A DNA stretch of 64,000 nucleotides from Paenibacillus selenitireducens (GTDB lineage: Bacteria > Bacillota > Bacilli > Paenibacillales > Paenibacillaceae): NCBI RefSeq assembly GCF_002021565.1, contig NZ_MSZX01000001.1:620027-684026 (forward strand). Reading direction: 5' to 3'. Both the position numbers and the translations under genes were made by a program. Under the pieces are notes generated by a model. It did not search any database. It worked only from the letters and a program-made list of their open reading frames with translations, and was not told the DNA's origin. Below, in pieces: positions 53,103-63,444 of the stretch. The stretch's first letter is position 1; each line of letters opens with the position of its first letter.

Positions 53103-54721
53103 CAGAATTACAGTTAACACTTGAAGAAAAGATTGGACAGATGTTGATTTGTGGGTTTGACGGACTTACACCGAACGATCATATTCAACAGCTGATTGAA
53201 AAACATCATATTGGCGGGGTCATTTACTTTAGCCGAAACTATGCGAATGTGAAGCAAATTGCTGATTTATCGTATGAGCTTCAACAGATGAATGCCGCAT
53301 CCTCGCAAGTTCCATTGTTTGTTAGCATTGACCAAGAAGGCGGAATGGTGGCGCGAATTGATAATGACGAGGTTACGCTCGTGCCGGGGAACATGTCCAT
53401 TGGCGCTTCGCGAGATGACGAACTTGCGTATGAAGCCGCAGTTATCTGTGCGAAGGAATTACGCCAAATGGGGATTAACGTGAACTTCGCTCCAAGTTTA
53501 GATATTAACAACAATCCGAAGAATCCTGTGATCGGCGTTCGGTCTTATGGTGAGAATGCAGATTTAGTCAGTGAGCTAGGGATCGCGACGATCGAAGGTT
53601 ATCAGAGCTCAGACCTTGCAGCAACCGCAAAACATTTCCCGGGACATGGCGATACAGCTGTGGATTCTCATTACGGACTAGCTTCGGTTCCTCATAATCA
53701 AGCACGTCTGATGAAGCTCGAATTAGCACCGTTTATTCGTGCGATTCAAGCTGGTGTAGATATGATTATGACAGCTCACGTGATGTTCCCAGCCTTCGAA
53801 CCTGAGCAGATTCCAGCCACATTATCCCGTCGTGTATTGCATGACCTACTTCGCGTTCAGCTAGCGTATGAAGGCATTATCATAACGGACTGTCTGGAAA
53901 TGCATGCGATTTCAAAAGAATTTGGTGTAGCCGAAGGGGCGGTTAAGGCTGTAGAAGGCGGAGCAGATATCGTTCTTGTCAGTCATACCCTTCAGGAGCA
54001 GGTTGCAGCCATTGAAGCACTGATTGGCGCTGTAAGATCTGGCCGTATCCAGGAAGAGCAGATTGATGTTTCTGTGAAACGCATTTTAGCGCTCAAACAC
54101 AAACGTCATGTGGGAGAATACGAGCAGCTTACCGGTTCGGTTGCCGAACAATTCGGAACAGCGGAGCGAAAGGATCTCATCCGTCAACTGACAGAGAAGA
54201 GTATTACGCTCGTAAAAGACGAACAGCAATTACCGTTAAACCTATCGGAGCCAACGCTCGTGATCTGGCCGGAAGTACGGCACCATACACAAGTCGATGA
54301 GCCGATTGTACAAGCTTATACGTTAGGGCCTGCCTTAGCTGAATTAGGTGCGAATGTAAAGGAATTCCGTATTGCTACACATCCTACTGAAGAAGATATT
54401 CAATCTGCGATCCAGCTGGCTGCACAATATAAGCAGGTTGTCGTCGTTACTTACAACGCTGTATCCGAATTACACGAAGGTCAAGTGGAAATTGTTCGTC
54501 AAATTGCGGCAAGAAACGACGTCGCTCTCGTGGTGGCATCCACGAGAAATCCATACGATTTGAACCAGTTCAGTGAAGTGAAAACGTATCTTTGCTGTTA
54601 TGAGAACCGTCCCATGACGATGTCAGCATTAGCGAAAGTACTGACAGGACAACTAAAAGCGCAAGGCAAGCTTCCCGTGACACTCTCACCGGAATATTCG
54701 TTTGGAATGGCAGCACAATAG
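53099..54721 (+). CDS. nagZ: GH3 beta-N-acetylhexosaminidase, NagZ-like
   Basis: A 540-residue glycoside hydrolase family 3 enzyme. IGQMLICGFDG opens the barrel, the diagnostic KHFPGHGDTAVDSHYGLA carries the catalytic His-Asp dyad of bacterial NagZ enzymes, and IIITDCLEMHAI holds the nucleophile aspartate. A C-terminal Rossmann-like domain (about 375-540) follows, as in Bacillus NagZ/YbbD. YbbD is secreted, but here no signal peptide is present, so the enzyme works on imported material. It would release GlcNAc from chitin or muropeptide fragments brought in by the importer. It overlaps the regulator gene by 4 bases. Confidence 0.9.
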   Translation: MTELQLTLEEKIGQMLICGFDGLTPNDHIQQLIEKHHIGGVIYFSRNYANVKQIADLSYELQQMNAASSQVPLFVSIDQEGGMVARIDNDEVTLVPGNMSIGASRDDELAYEAAVICAKELRQMGINVNFAPSLDINNNPKNPVIGVRSYGENADLVSELGIATIEGYQSSDLAATAKHFPGHGDTAVDSHYGLASVPHNQARLMKLELAPFIRAIQAGVDMIMTAHVMFPAFEPEQIPATLSRRVLHDLLRVQLAYEGIIITDCLEMHAISKEFGVAEGAVKAVEGGADIVLVSHTLQEQVAAIEALIGAVRSGRIQEEQIDVSVKRILALKHKRHVGEYEQLTGSVAEQFGTAERKDLIRQLTEKSITLVKDEQQLPLNLSEPTLVIWPEVRHHTQVDEPIVQAYTLGPALAELGANVKEFRIATHPTEEDIQSAIQLAAQYKQVVVVTYNAVSELHEGQVEIVRQIAARNDVALVVASTRNPYDLNQFSEVKTYLCCYENRPMTMSALAKVLTGQLKAQGKLPVTLSPEYSFGMAAQ

Positions 54722-54740
54722 GCAATAATATCATATACAG

Positions 54741-54772
54741 ACCGATATCCAAAAAGCGGATGTCGGTTTTTT
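54741..54772 (+). terminator. Terminator of the amino-sugar operon
   Basis: A 10-base stem ACCGATATCC/GGATGTCGGT with one T-G pair and a seven-base loop, followed by six T. Confidence 0.88.
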
Positions 54773-54884
54773 AACATTATTTTAACATTGTAAGAAACTT
54801 TCTTGGATTTACAACGTCTATATACTTGAAACTTATTTGCCGAACTATATCTACGTACATGAAGACATGAAGAAGGAGCACGTT

Positions 54885-57119
54885 ATGAAAGTATTTAAAA
54901 CAGCACTTTTATCCACATTCATTATCGCTCAACTATGCATCGGATTACCGGTATCTGCAGAAGCAGCACCATCGGGCGATAAATCGCAGCAAACAACGTA
55001 CAACGAAACAACAACTCAGACCGACGGAACGACAACGGGAACACCGGATCCAGGAACAGATGCGAATAAGCAGAACCCAACAGATCCATCAATCGATCCT
55101 ACGAAACCAACAGATCCAACGACGATCGATCCTACGAATCCAACAGGGAATGGAACAACGGATGGTCAGGAACCTAACGGCAAAGTCGATCCGACAACGC
55201 CTACAGATCCTAACACTTCAGGACCTGATATCCCAGCAGGATCAGCACAAGACATTCTTGTTGTCATGATGAACAGTGACAAGATGTATCACAATGATCA
55301 AGAGATCAAAGCCTTACAGCCTTTAACCGTAAAAAATGGGATTTCATACATCGCTCTCCGTTCGATTGCCGAGCAAGCCGGCTTCGAAGTGAAATATGAT
55401 TCCACGACCAAAGAAACGATTCTAAAGAGCGGGCAGCAAGAAGTTCGCTTCAAAACGAACAGTGCAGCCTACCGTATCGACGGAAAGTCGTACACGGCGA
55501 AAGGTGCAGCATACCAGCAAAACAATGTATTTATGGTGCCATTGACGGCCATTACTTCTGCACTCAAAATTCCTTATACCGTCGACAATACAGCCAAAAA
55601 AATTACGATGAACTTAACGGCTCAACCAACAGCTGAGTTTACCGTATCACCCACCAAAGATATTTTTGCAGAACAAACGACCGTAACCTATCAAGATAAG
55701 TCTGCTGACCCGCGTGGCTTGGCTATCGTGCAACATCGCTGGGAAGGCAACAATGATATCTTCATGGAACCAGGACAACATACGATAACGCACTGGGTTA
55801 TGAACGCAAACGGTGTATGGAGTGAACCTTACTCGGTAACGATTACTGTCCGACCAAAGAATTTACCGCCAGTAGCGTTCTTCGAAACCGACAAAGATAC
55901 TTACAAAATGGGTGAACTCGTCACGTTCTCTGATCAGAGTACAGATGATGAAGATGCAATTACGAAGCGTGAATGGACGAACAAATCCATTGGTTACTTT
56001 GAACCAGGGGAAAAGACCATAACATTACGCGTGACAGACCGTTGGGGTCAAGTCGGCGAATTTACAAAAAAGATTACGATTACGAATGAAACGCTATATG
56101 CTCATGATGAGTTCTTCAGAATGTACACGCCTGTGGGTGACAAATATACGTTGACGAACAATGACATTCTGAATATGCCCAAAACGCCGTTCGTATCTAC
56201 GGACATGACACAGACATTACTTCGCAGTAACAGTCCAGAAAGTCTGACAAGTGAAGGGGTTCTATTCCGTGATACGCAACAAGGCGAAGCAAGATTCTTG
56301 ATACATCACAAGAACATTTCATCTCAGAATCTGAAAGTGTATGCGATCGTAACGAATCCGAATCCCGAACCTACGACAGTTACCATTCGCGACGTTGGGT
56401 TTGCCGGACCGAACGAGTTCGAAGCATTAACAGGGAAGTTGTCTGTTGAGCGGTACTTCAAATCGCTGAATGCCGGATCTTTAAATCATACAATTACATT
56501 ACAACCGGGTGAGAGCAAAGTGATTTTCGACGAACTTAGCGCTCAGAGCATGAAACCTACGCACGTTGTAAGCTTGATGGGTGATGTATATTCGGATCTA
56601 CCTGTAAATTATCAGGTGGCGGCGATCAATCCTAGCAAAGATATTCTAAAATCCTTACCCAACTTGCCATTATTGCCGCGGGACAACGTTCATATTCGCG
56701 GAACTTATGAAAATGCCGATCGATTGATTGAGGTGAAGCAAGTCGTTGGCGAGAAGCCTTCCCGTCTTGTGTTCGCAGACAATAACGATGATCTGTATCT
56801 GAACGGAGTCGACAACTCCAATGGCATGCCAAGCATCAATATGGGGAATTACGGCGTGATGTACACCATTCGCCTGAATCATGTCGCTCCAAACACATTG
56901 ATTGCATTCAATGGTCGCGGTGGTATCTACAAAGGGATTTTCGTGGTCAATGGTCAAATGACAGAAGCACCGAACAATGGCTCCTTGGAGAATGCCAATG
57001 ATTCGAGCGTCATCTACCGTACGGGTGCTACAGAAGAAAATGTAACGATTCTTTTCACACCTGTATCAGGTAGTAACTTGCCAGTGAACTTGCTGTTCTA
57101 CCCGTTAGAGAAAAAATAA
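54885..57119 (+). CDS. Secreted copper-amine-oxidase-N and PKD-like surface protein
   Basis: A 744-residue secreted protein. Residues 1-28 are a signal peptide (MKVFKTALLSTFIIAQLCIG, cleaved near AEAAP). Residues 30-115 are a Thr/Pro/Asp linker with TDP/TNP repeats. About 120-245 is a copper amine oxidase N-terminal-type domain (ISYIALRSIAEQAGFEVKYD, FMVPLTAITSALKIPY), a cell-wall-binding module common in Paenibacillus. About 250-400 holds two PKD-like beta-sandwich units (YQDKSADPRGLAIVQHRWEG; FSDQSTDDEDAITKREW). The last 340 residues are a beta-rich domain I do not recognise. AAGGAG lies 6 bases before the ATG. No sortase motif is seen. Confidence 0.82.
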   Translation: MKVFKTALLSTFIIAQLCIGLPVSAEAAPSGDKSQQTTYNETTTQTDGTTTGTPDPGTDANKQNPTDPSIDPTKPTDPTTIDPTNPTGNGTTDGQEPNGKVDPTTPTDPNTSGPDIPAGSAQDILVVMMNSDKMYHNDQEIKALQPLTVKNGISYIALRSIAEQAGFEVKYDSTTKETILKSGQQEVRFKTNSAAYRIDGKSYTAKGAAYQQNNVFMVPLTAITSALKIPYTVDNTAKKITMNLTAQPTAEFTVSPTKDIFAEQTTVTYQDKSADPRGLAIVQHRWEGNNDIFMEPGQHTITHWVMNANGVWSEPYSVTITVRPKNLPPVAFFETDKDTYKMGELVTFSDQSTDDEDAITKREWTNKSIGYFEPGEKTITLRVTDRWGQVGEFTKKITITNETLYAHDEFFRMYTPVGDKYTLTNNDILNMPKTPFVSTDMTQTLLRSNSPESLTSEGVLFRDTQQGEARFLIHHKNISSQNLKVYAIVTNPNPEPTTVTIRDVGFAGPNEFEALTGKLSVERYFKSLNAGSLNHTITLQPGESKVIFDELSAQSMKPTHVVSLMGDVYSDLPVNYQVAAINPSKDILKSLPNLPLLPRDNVHIRGTYENADRLIEVKQVVGEKPSRLVFADNNDDLYLNGVDNSNGMPSINMGNYGVMYTIRLNHVAPNTLIAFNGRGGIYKGIFVVNGQMTEAPNNGSLENANDSSVIYRTGATEENVTILFTPVSGSNLPVNLLFYPLEKK

Positions 57120-57137
57120 GAGTATAAGAAAAATGCG

Positions 57138-57178
57138 AAACCGTATGGATCATCTCTCGATGGCCCATACGGTTTTTT
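57138..57178 (+). terminator. Terminator after the surface protein gene
   Basis: An 11-base stem AAACCGTATGG/CCATACGGTTT with a 16-base loop and six T. Confidence 0.9.
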
Positions 57179-57190
57179 GTTGTTTTTTGC

Positions 57191-57242
57191 TTGACAAGCG
57201 TAAAAGATCGCAGTAGGATTTTAGTTATGAGAATGATTATCA
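57191..57242 (+). promoter_or_regulatory. Fur-controlled promoter of the siderophore-binding gene
   Basis: TTGACA (57191-57196), 17 bases, then TAGGAT (57214-57219). A Fur box TGAGAAT-G-ATTATCA (57228-57242, one mismatch in 7-1-7 form) lies over and just after the expected transcription start. Repression by iron-loaded Fur is expected. Confidence 0.8.
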
Positions 57243-57271
57243 AAATCAGTTGAAATAAAAAGGAGAAAAAA

Positions 57272-58255
57272 TTGCAAATGAAGGTATGGCAGAAAGGCTT
57301 TTTTCTAGTATTGATTGTATCCTTATTCCTGACAGCATGTTCGGGTGGAAAGTCCACAAGTTCGGACGCGAGCGCAGCAGCAGACGACAAAGCGAACACG
57401 GCGGAAGCGACTGAAATCGTGGTGAAGCATGCGATGGGAGAAACCAAAATCAACCCAGAACCCAAACGCGTTGTTGTGCTAACGAACGAAGGAACAGAAG
57501 CGTTGCTTGAACTCGGCATCAAACCCGTAGGTGCTGTGAAATCGTGGACAGGTGATCCTTGGTATCCGCATATTAAAGACGATATGGAAGGCGTGACAAA
57601 TGTAGGAGATGAGAAACAGCCGAACATCGAGCTGATCGCATCGCTTAAACCGGACCTGATTCTTGGGACGAAAATGCGTCATGAGAAAATATATGCGCAA
57701 TTGTCTGCGATTGCACCGACAGTTATGTCGGAGACCCTTCGCGGTGAATGGAAAGATAACTTCAAATTATGGGCGGAAGCTGTCAATAAAAAAGCGGAAG
57801 GCGACACGATCTTAGCGAAATATGAATCACGGATCGCTGCATTTAAAGAAAAAGCCGGCGATCAACTCAAAACGCAGGTATCCGTTGTGCGCTTTATGCC
57901 AGGCATCGTACGGATTTACTATAACGATACGTTCTTAGGCATTATCCTGAAGGAAATTGGCTTTGCGCGTCCGGAGAAACAGGATTTAGCGAAATTCGCT
58001 GATGATATCGGGAAAGAGCGGATTCCGGAAATGGAAGGCGATATTCTCTTCTACTTCACGTATGAGACAGGGAATGGTGAAGCATCAGCTCTTGAGAAAG
58101 AATGGACGAACGATAGTCTGTGGAAGAACTTGAATGTTGTGAAAAATAAAAAAGCGTTCCTTGTGGATGATGTAATATGGAATACGGCGGGCGGTGTGCG
58201 TGCAGCAAACATGTTGTTAACGCAGCTTGGTACGTATTTTAATGTAGAAGTATAG
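57272..58255 (+). CDS. Iron-siderophore ABC transporter binding lipoprotein
   Basis: A 327-residue FecB/FhuD-type binding protein. The signal peptide ends in LFLTACSGGK (lipobox). The ligand domain has PKRVVVLTNEGTEALLELGI, PNIELIASLKPDLILG and the long connecting helix of class III binding proteins. TTG at 57272 has AAGGAG 7 bases upstream; ATG at 57278 is an alternative. The Fur box upstream indicates iron-siderophore capture. No permease or ATPase genes follow, so partners must be elsewhere. Confidence 0.88.
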   Translation: MQMKVWQKGFFLVLIVSLFLTACSGGKSTSSDASAAADDKANTAEATEIVVKHAMGETKINPEPKRVVVLTNEGTEALLELGIKPVGAVKSWTGDPWYPHIKDDMEGVTNVGDEKQPNIELIASLKPDLILGTKMRHEKIYAQLSAIAPTVMSETLRGEWKDNFKLWAEAVNKKAEGDTILAKYESRIAAFKEKAGDQLKTQVSVVRFMPGIVRIYYNDTFLGIILKEIGFARPEKQDLAKFADDIGKERIPEMEGDILFYFTYETGNGEASALEKEWTNDSLWKNLNVVKNKKAFLVDDVIWNTAGGVRAANMLLTQLGTYFNVEV

Positions 58256-58262
58256 TGACATG

Positions 58263-58291
58263 AAGCTCTCCTGTGAAGGGGAGCTTTTCTT
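58263..58291 (+). terminator. Terminator after the siderophore-binding gene
   Basis: A stem AAGCTCTCC/GGGGAGCTT with a six-base loop and TTTTCTTC after it. Confidence 0.75.
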
Positions 58292-58378
58292 CTATCGAGC
58301 GCAGATTTCACTTGATTGACGGGTGTAGAAATTTGTTGCATTATTAAGAGATAGAACGGATAGATGGAGGTAAGGGCA

Positions 58379-58846
58379 TTGTTGAAGACAGAAGAGATCG
58401 TTCAGATCATGTCCAAACAAGGTCTGCGAATTACCGATCAACGGAGAACGTTAGCGAAGTTGTTCGCAGAATCAGCAGGTTATTTGTCACCGAAAGATGT
58501 TTATGAATATATGTGTCAGCATTATTCCGGCTTAAGCTTTGATACCGTATATCGCAATTTACGTGTCATGCAGGAGCTGGGTGCTTTAGAGCAAATCATG
58601 TTCGAAGAGGGCGTGAAATTCAAGGCACGTTGTTCGGAGGATCATCATCACCATCATTTGATTTGTCTGACGTGTGAGAAGACGTATCCGATTACCTTCT
58701 GTCCGATGAAGCTGACGGATGTTCCAGATCAATTTCAAGTGGTGAAGCATAAATTCGAAGTTTTTGGTTATTGCAAAGACTGTCTTGCCACCGAAGCTGA
58801 AGGGTTGAGTGTACCCTCTTCAACAGCTGTCGAGATATCGAAGTGA
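58379..58846 (+). CDS. zur: Fur-family regulator, probably Zur
   Basis: A 155-residue Fur-family repressor. The DNA-binding half has [15 protein letters not shown] and [17 protein letters not shown]; the metal half has a run of five histidines ([17 protein letters not shown]) and structural zinc cysteines CLTC and CKDC. The sequence is closer to Zur than to Fur or PerR, and the zinc importer with a Zur-like box lies 3 kb downstream. The TTG at 58379 is chosen for the GGAGG 8 bases upstream; an ATG at 58364 overlaps that site. It overlaps yidD by 4 bases. Confidence 0.82.
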   Translation: MLKTEEIVQIMSKQGLRITDQRRTLAKLFAESAGYLSPKDVYEYMCQHYSGLSFDTVYRNLRVMQELGALEQIMFEEGVKFKARCSEDHHHHHLICLTCEKTYPITFCPMKLTDVPDQFQVVKHKFEVFGYCKDCLATEAEGLSVPSSTAVEISK

Positions 58847-59079
58847 AGCCGATGAAAATGGTGGTCAAAGCGCCGATTCATTTTTATCGCAAAGTAATCT
58901 CGCCTTTGAAGCCGCCGACATGTCGGTTTTATCCAACATGCTCTGCCTACGCCTTAGAAGCGATTGAAGTTCATGGGGCGGCGAAGGGATCTTGGTTAGC
59001 GATCAGACGGATCGGTCGATGTCATCCTTTTCATCCAGGTGGGTATGATCCAGTTCCGCCGCGCAAATCGACGACGTGA
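58843..59079 (+). CDS. yidD: Membrane protein insertion efficiency factor YidD
   Basis: A 78-residue YidD protein: [33 protein letters not shown] and [14 protein letters not shown] are full family hallmarks, including the conserved cysteines. YidD assists insertion of membrane proteins by YidC. The GTG start overlaps the zur stop codon; ATG at 58852 is possible. Coupling to a zinc regulator gene is unusual, since yidD normally sits near rpmH-rnpA-yidC. Confidence 0.9.
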   Translation: MKPMKMVVKAPIHFYRKVISPLKPPTCRFYPTCSAYALEAIEVHGAAKGSWLAIRRIGRCHPFHPGGYDPVPPRKSTT

Positions 59080-59088
59080 TTCGTTGCC

Positions 59089-59117
59089 TTGACATTCGCT
59101 GTCGATGTCGCTATATT
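59089..59117 (+). promoter_or_regulatory. Promoter of the metG T-box transcript
   Basis: TTGACA (59089-59094), exactly 17 bases, then TATATT (59112-59117): a near-consensus SigA promoter. Transcription would start near 59124. Confidence 0.85.
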
Positions 59118-59123
59118 CAAGGT

Positions 59124-59405
59124 ATATATGTGATCCAACGAAGAGATGAGTACACAGAGGTGCCTAGTCCAGAGAACCGGGGAAAGCTGCGAACCGGGAT
59201 AGGAGACATTGTGGAAGATGGTCTTGGAGGATTTGCTCTCGAGCAGCATGTAGGGTTGACCTCTTGCTGTAAGGTTGCAGCGTGCCCAGCGTTAATGGAC
59301 AGTCCAACAAAGGACTGGTTGAGCCTTTCTTTTGCGAAGAAGAAAGGAAATTTGGGTGGTACCACGTGAGCATACTCTCGTCCCATAGCGGGGCGGGAGT
59401 TTTTT
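59124..59405 (+). promoter_or_regulatory. T-box riboswitch for uncharged tRNA-Met, before metG
   Basis: This 280-base leader fills the gap before metG. The T-box sequence GGGTGGTACCACG (59354-59366) is intact. An AGTA element after GATG (near 59147-59152) belongs to stem I, and an ATG at 59218-59220 is a plausible methionine specifier. The terminator stem pairs 59374-59384 with 59390-59400, followed by six T. Uncharged tRNA-Met would stabilise the antiterminator and allow metG transcription. The specifier assignment is the least certain part. Confidence 0.88.
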
Positions 59406-59420
59406 GTATTTTTATATTAG

Positions 59421-61412
<1,992 letters not shown>

Positions 61413-61436
61413 TTCATTATTATCATAGCTTGGAGT

Positions 61437-61484
61437 AAGGTCTATCAAAGTCGTATCTTCAACGATACACTTGGTAGACCTTTT
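61437..61484 (+). terminator. Terminator of metG
   Basis: A 12-base stem (61437-61448 with 61471-61482) continued by an inner GTATC/GATAC pair, then TTTTATTT. Confidence 0.85.
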
Positions 61485-61562
61485 ATTTCCTCGTCCGTGC
61501 GTCTGCCTATGATGTAAACTGTGTTTTCTCTGATACACTAGAGAGAGTACAGTTTTTTGGTA

Positions 61563-61612
61563 TTGACAGGGACGAATAAACTACTTATAATCCTAACAGT
61601 AATGTTTACGAT
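61563..61612 (+). promoter_or_regulatory. Consensus promoter and Zur-like box of znuACB
   Basis: TTGACA (61563-61568), 17 bases, TATAAT (61586-61591): a perfect consensus promoter. Over the expected start (near 61598) lies AGTAAT-G-TTTACG (61598-61610), matching the Zur core CGTAAT-N-ATTACG at 10 of the 12 defined bases. A flanking pair TAATCCTAA/TTACGATTA (61588-61596, 61606-61614) adds wider symmetry. Strong expression without zinc and tight repression with zinc are expected. Confidence 0.75.
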
Positions 61613-61646
61613 TAAGTGTAAGGACAGGGTTGGGGAGGAACAAGCA

Positions 61647-62615
61647 ATGAAAAGAGTTAGAATTGTACTATTTTGTACATTAATCATGGTATTAACATTG
61701 GCACTGGCTGCCTGTGATCAGAATAATACGGTGAAGTTAGATGAGAATAAAATGAATGTGGTGACAACGATATTCCCAATCTATGATTTCGCCCAGCAAA
61801 TCGGCGGGGAACACGCGAACGTCATGAATATCATTCCTACTGGGGTAGAACCTCATGATTGGACACCGAAGAGTCAAGAGATGAATGTAACGTCGAAATC
61901 GCAGCTCTTACTGTATAATGGCGCTGGATTAGAAGGTTGGATTCCTAATTTTTTGCAGGGGCTAGGTGCGGGTTCAAGTCTCAAAACGGTTGAAGTGAGC
62001 CAAGGAATTGAACGGATTCATGCCGATGGCACGGATGGGCATGACCATGGAGAGAAGACGAGTGACCATAAAGATGACCATGCAGGAGATATTTATATCG
62101 ATCCACATACCTGGGTGAGCCCCAAATCAGCACTCATCATGGCGGAGAATATTAAGAACAGCTTCATCGAAGTTGACCCGGGGAATAAGAGTGACTACGA
62201 AGCGAACTACGTGAAACTTGAGCAGAAGTTGAAAGATTTGGATCAGAAATTTACGACAGAACTCTCAGCAACGAAGAAAAAGGAAATTGTCGTCTCACAC
62301 CAAGCTTTCGGTTATTTATGCCGTGATTATGGGTTAACCCAAAAAGCGATGATGGGATTGTCTCCTGAAGCAGAACCTCGCAGCCAAGATATTCTGGCCT
62401 TGACGAAGTATGTGAAGGAACATGAGATCAAATATATATTTTTCGAGGAGCTTGTGTCAGATACCGTAGCTAAGATGTTAGCCAGCGAGGCGAACGTCGA
62501 CACAATGGTGCTGAATCCGATTGAAGGATTGACGAAAGAACAGGCTGCATCTGGTGAAAATTATGTTACATTAATGGAACGCAATTTGCAAAATTTAGTG
62601 AAGGCTTTACAATAG
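61647..62615 (+). CDS. znuA: Zinc ABC transporter binding lipoprotein
   Basis: A 322-residue cluster A-I metal-binding protein. The signal peptide ends in LALAACDQ (lipobox). Metal histidines are in GVEPHDWTP, DPHTWVSP and VSHQAFGYLCRDYG; a His/Asp-rich loop (DGHDHGEKTSDHKDDH) between them is typical of zinc rather than manganese binders. GGGGAGG precedes the ATG. It is the first gene of a znuA-znuC-znuB operon. A remote in-frame start 90 bases upstream would begin before the promoter -35 and is rejected. Confidence 0.92.
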   Translation: MKRVRIVLFCTLIMVLTLALAACDQNNTVKLDENKMNVVTTIFPIYDFAQQIGGEHANVMNIIPTGVEPHDWTPKSQEMNVTSKSQLLLYNGAGLEGWIPNFLQGLGAGSSLKTVEVSQGIERIHADGTDGHDHGEKTSDHKDDHAGDIYIDPHTWVSPKSALIMAENIKNSFIEVDPGNKSDYEANYVKLEQKLKDLDQKFTTELSATKKKEIVVSHQAFGYLCRDYGLTQKAMMGLSPEAEPRSQDILALTKYVKEHEIKYIFFEELVSDTVAKMLASEANVDTMVLNPIEGLTKEQAASGENYVTLMERNLQNLVKALQ

Positions 62616-62644
62616 AGGAAGAACAAATAAAGGGGAATGCGAAA

Positions 62645-63424
62645 ATGGCGATTGAATCATCTATGAATGCGCTATGTCATCAACATGTCATCCAGCTCGA
62701 CCATGTTTCTTTTGACTACCAAGATCAATCCGTAATTCGCGATTTGAACTTTGCTGTGAAGCAGCGTGATTTTGTCGGACTGATTGGTTCCAATGGTGCT
62801 GGCAAAACAACGTTAATGCGCATGATCGTCGGTTTGTTAAAGCCGAAGACCGGGTCGATCGAATTATTCGGAGAACCGATAAGTCAATTTAAAGATTGGC
62901 AGCGAATAGGTTATGTGCCGCAGAAAAATTCATTTAATCCCTTGTTCCCAGCAACGGTACGGGAAGTTGTTCAGTCGGGTGTCTTCGGAAAACGAAACAT
63001 CGCGCGGAAGATTCCGAAAGCAGATGTACAGAAGTGTACAGATGCAATGGAAGTGATGCGGATATCGGATCTTGCAACGAAACGCATTGGACAATTATCC
63101 GGGGGACAGCAGCAAAGGGTGTTTCTTGCTCGGGCATTAATTAATAATCCCGATTTGCTCATCTTGGACGAACCTACCGTAGGCATTGATATTGAGACCC
63201 AACATGATTTTTTTCAGCTGGTTCAACATATGCACCAACATCATCGCATGACGTTCCTTATGGTGTCGCATGACATGGAAATGATTGAAGCATATCTGGG
63301 AAAAGAGCCTGTTCAGCAGAGCGGCAAATTAAAGTTCTATGTGAAGCACTCGCATGAGATCGAAAATTGTGTGGATACGAACTTAGCACATAGCTTATCG
63401 ACGCGAGAGGCCGAGTTACACTAA
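62645..63424 (+). CDS. znuC: Zinc ABC transporter ATPase
   Basis: A 259-residue ATPase with Walker A GSNGAGKTTLMR, signature LSGGQQQRVFLARAL, Walker B LLILDEPTVGID and switch histidine MVSHDM. The C-terminal tail (residues 225-259) includes several histidines, which may sense metal. AAAGGGGA lies before the ATG. It powers the importer with ZnuA and ZnuB. Confidence 0.92.
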   Translation: MAIESSMNALCHQHVIQLDHVSFDYQDQSVIRDLNFAVKQRDFVGLIGSNGAGKTTLMRMIVGLLKPKTGSIELFGEPISQFKDWQRIGYVPQKNSFNPLFPATVREVVQSGVFGKRNIARKIPKADVQKCTDAMEVMRISDLATKRIGQLSGGQQQRVFLARALINNPDLLILDEPTVGIDIETQHDFFQLVQHMHQHHRMTFLMVSHDMEMIEAYLGKEPVQQSGKLKFYVKHSHEIENCVDTNLAHSLSTREAELH

Positions 63425-63444
63425 AGGGGACGTTAGGATTGAAT

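Noticed and set aside
55035-55220. Short direct repeats in DNA
   Set aside because: They encode the TDP/TNP-rich linker of the surface protein; no mobile element or CRISPR structure.
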